Source: Candidatus Binatia bacterium | Lineage (GTDB): Bacteria; Vulcanimicrobiota; Vulcanimicrobiia; Vulcanimicrobiales; Vulcanimicrobiaceae | Length of the DNA: 64,000 bases | Reading direction: 5' to 3' | Assembly (NCBI GenBank): GCA_035544215.1 | Contig: DATKHY010000007.1 | Coordinates: 1,612,001 to 1,676,000 of the forward strand | Shown: one piece after another, positions 62,153 to 64,000 of the stretch | Layout of the letters: each line of letters starts with the position of its first letter | How positions within the stretch are numbered: position 1 is the first letter of the stretch | The notes under the pieces: generated by a model | What the model was told of the DNA's origin: nothing | The model's database searches: none | What the model saw: the letters and a program-made list of their open reading frames with translations, nothing else | Translations under genes and position numbers: made by a program

Positions 62153-64000
62153 CTACGTGGCGAGAAACTCTTCGATAAGATCGTAGAGATCCTCATGGGT
62201 AGCGCGAGCACGGAGCGCCGCGAGTTGCGCGTACGGCACCTTAGCTTCGATCTCACGCATGGCGAGATCGTGCGCGAAAGAGTCTGTTGACGTAGCTCCG
62301 GTACGCTCGCTTGTGGTTTCGCAAGCGGTCAGGAGTCGAACGGCCAAATCCGGACGCCCGGATAGCGCTGCCACGGCGGCAGCATCTCGTGCAAACTCCG
62401 CCGTGACCGACAGAAAGCCCTGATCTCGTGCGTCGACGGCCTGGCGTAACGCCACGGTGAGATCCTGGGACGCCGTGAGAACGTCACCGTTGTAGAGCCG
62501 AAATCTACCGAGGTTTCCAGAGACCATCATGCCCAAAACGTTAGCGTTGAAGTAGCGGTGCAGTTCGGGTTTGATCTCTTCCAGAAGCTCGATAGCTCGG
62601 TCGACGTGACCTTCGCCAAACTCCGCGTCGGCGAGCACGATTCTTGCTTCGACCTCGTACGACTCGCCGGGCGGAATCTCCAGCTGAGTCAGCACGCCTT
62701 TCGCGCCGGCGAAATCGCCAAGCAAACTCCGTACGTAGGCGCTCTCGATTATTGCGACGATTCCATCCCGGGTGCGTCGAAGGTCAGGCGTGCTCAACAG
62801 TTCCACGACCTTTCCTAGGTGGTGCGTGGCGCTAGCAGAACGGCCATGGCTCGCCTCGGTCTGCGCGACACGGGCGTGAACGTTTGCGGCGCGCGCCACG
62901 TCACCGGCGGAGGTCAATAGCTGTATGACGCGTGGCGCGTGCTGCGCCAGTTCGAAATATGTGAGATGAGGCGTGATTGCAAAGAGAAGACGCCCCACAA
63001 CGCCGGCGCTGTCAGCGCCCCGCAATCGATCGAGAAGCCCGAACGCGAGCTTCCGAAGCTCGGCTTGTCGATTCGTGCCCTGCCAAACGCGACGAAAGCC
63101 GAACAGAATGCGCGCGGCCAGTTGGATCGTCGCGTCATCGGAGGCCAATTCGGCCCATATGACGGCCGCGGCGACGTTGTCGAGTTCGGCGCGTTCGTCG
63201 ATCAGACGCTCCTGCGACGGCGAGGAGTCGAGTGCCTCTGCTTTGCGTTCGAGCCACTTCATGAAGCGCCGCGTCGTTTCTGTGGCCTCGCCGCTCTCCG
63301 ATAAACGTTCCCACGCATAGGAGCGAATCGAATCGAGAAACCTATAGCGTGCCGAGGTCCCCTCGCGTTCCAAGTTCAACAGTGACTTCTGCACGAGGCG
63401 CGAAACGCTGTCGGCGATTGCGCCGACCGGCAGCGTTTCGTTCGCGCATACCTCTTCCGCCGCCGCCAGCGTGAAGCCGCCGAGAAAGACGCTCAGGCGC
63501 TGAAAAAGCAGTCGATCGTCAATGCCGAGCAGGTCGTAGCTCCACGCGATCGTCGCGGTCATCGTTTGATGGCGGGGTGGAAGATCGCGGTTCCCGGTCA
63601 ACGGGATGCCGCTCCTGAGCCGCTCGAGCAAGTCTTCAAAGCCCAGCGTCGACAGGCGCGACGCGGCGAGCTCGATCGCAAGCGGGATGCCATCTAACTC
63701 CTTGCAGATATCAGCGATGATTGCGCGCCGTTGCGGATCGATGCGCAAGGTCGGATCGATCGACTGTGCGCGTGTGGCGAACAGCTCGACGCCTGCCGCG
63801 ACATCCATCGACGGTAACCGAAATGCGAGCTCCCCCGAAAGTGCGAGCGGCTCGCGGCTCGTCGCGAGAATCGTCAGAGCCGGGCAGCGCCTCAGAAGCG
63901 TGTCGATCGTCAACGACGCCTCCGCAATAACGTGCTCACAGTTGTCGAGAATCAGCAACGCATGGCGCGCATGGAGATGGCGAACGACGCCTGCCAAACC
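62153..64000 (-). CDS. STAND/NB-ARC-like ATPase regulator, N-terminus outside the window (partial)
   Basis: At least 614 codons, running off the right edge. The visible part starts at Walker B (HALLILDNCEHVIAEA), then LTILATSREPLALSGELAFR, KELDGIPLAIELAASRLSTL and the winged-helix region (IAWSYDLLGIDDRLLFQRLS; LVQKSLLNLEREGTSARYRF). The helical TPR-like tail has NIAVxL-type repeats replaced by (EARIVLADAEFGEGHVDRAI; DLAVRLLTACETTSERTG). It resembles the cyclase-ATPase at 40635, so a cyclase or LuxR domain may sit at the unseen N-terminus. Confidence 0.85.
   Translation of the reverse strand, partial: GLAGVVRHLHARHALLILDNCEHVIAEASLTIDTLLRRCPALTILATSREPLALSGELAFRLPSMDVAAGVELFATRAQSIDPTLRIDPQRRAIIADICKELDGIPLAIELAASRLSTLGFEDLLERLRSGIPLTGNRDLPPRHQTMTATIAWSYDLLGIDDRLLFQRLSVFLGGFTLAAAEEVCANETLPVGAIADSVSRLVQKSLLNLEREGTSARYRFLDSIRSYAWERLSESGEATETTRRFMKWLERKAEALDSSPSQERLIDERAELDNVAAAVIWAELASDDATIQLAARILFGFRRVWQGTNRQAELRKLAFGLLDRLRGADSAGVVGRLLFAITPHLTYFELAQHAPRVIQLLTSAGDVARAANVHARVAQTEASHGRSASATHHLGKVVELLSTPDLRRTRDGIVAIIESAYVRSLLGDFAGAKGVLTQLEIPPGESYEVEARIVLADAEFGEGHVDRAIELLEEIKPELHRYFNANVLGMMVSGNLGRFRLYNGDVLTASQDLTVALRQAVDARDQGFLSVTAEFARDAAAVAALSGRPDLAVRLLTACETTSERTGATSTDSFAHDLAMREIEAKVPYAQLAALRARATHEDLYDLIEEFLAT

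Overview
This is a GC-rich bacterial chromosome segment. It starts with conserved housekeeping genes (the end of ndk, then eno and a tRNA) and passes into a long accessory region full of secreted lipoproteins, hydrolases, small regulators and gene remnants. The GloVer-repeat lipoprotein, the SMP-30-like propeller lipoprotein, the phosphoesterase and the many two-gene regulator/enzyme pairs fit a soil bacterium such as Candidatus Eremiobacterota or Acidobacteriota. That assignment is an inference from gene families only, since no 16S gene is present.

Layout. 1-6.3 kb: ndk end, eno, tRNA-Met, rhomboid protease, a lipoprotein, a convergent GloVer/phosphoesterase pair, and tRNA-Glu. 6.3-14.03 kb: a first accessory block (glycolipid-binding-like protein, AraC, hydrolase, TetR, FAD monooxygenase, methyltransferase) that ends in a copy of the tRNA-Glu 3' end. 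14.03-37.69 kb: a second block that ends in another copy of the tRNA-Glu 3' end. It holds serine hydrolases (14-17.6 kb), a graveyard of gene fragments (about 18-25 kb), a DUF5916-type outer-membrane protein, and an intact divergent gene cluster (27.8-37.3 kb). 37.7-64 kb: sulfatase, adenylate-cyclase/ATPase regulator, MerR, VOC, ABC-F protein, an ECF sigma cassette, Tyr/Gly-rich protein, epoxide hydrolase, a broken enoyl-CoA hydratase, a desaturase/zinc-ribbon/IF-1 operon, DUF302, an intact enoyl-CoA hydratase-like gene and the 3' part of a second large ATPase regulator.

The most interesting system is at 27.8-37.3 kb. A MarR gene diverges from an eight-gene run across a short region with two 12-bp palindromes. 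On the minus strand lie MarR, RidA, SDR and a MocR-type regulator. On the plus strand lie a PhzF-family isomerase, a 5-carboxymethyl-2-hydroxymuconate isomerase-like protein, an Asp/Glu-racemase-fold protein, a ketopantoate-reductase/RidA fusion, a class I/II aminotransferase, a NIPSNAP protein, an HCCA-isomerase (DsbA fold) and an RraA-family aldolase-like protein. Three members have lost canonical catalytic residues (MocR Lys to Leu, SDR Tyr/Lys to Ser/Arg, both racemase Cys). Pieces of related genes (PhzF, RraA, HCCA isomerase, MocR, and relatives of the neighbouring DUF5916-type gene) are scattered as pseudogenes in the graveyard next door. I infer an uncharacterised pathway for an amino- or aromatic-derived acid that generates enamine/imine intermediates. 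The substrate cannot be read from the sequence.

Structurally, the tRNA-Glu 3' end occurs intact at 6.3 kb and as direct-repeat fragments at 14.03 and 37.69 kb. A related tandem-motif repeat precedes the two fragments and recurs at 48.0, 55.5 and 59.05 kb. This points to serial accretion of integrative elements, although no integrase gene is visible in the window.
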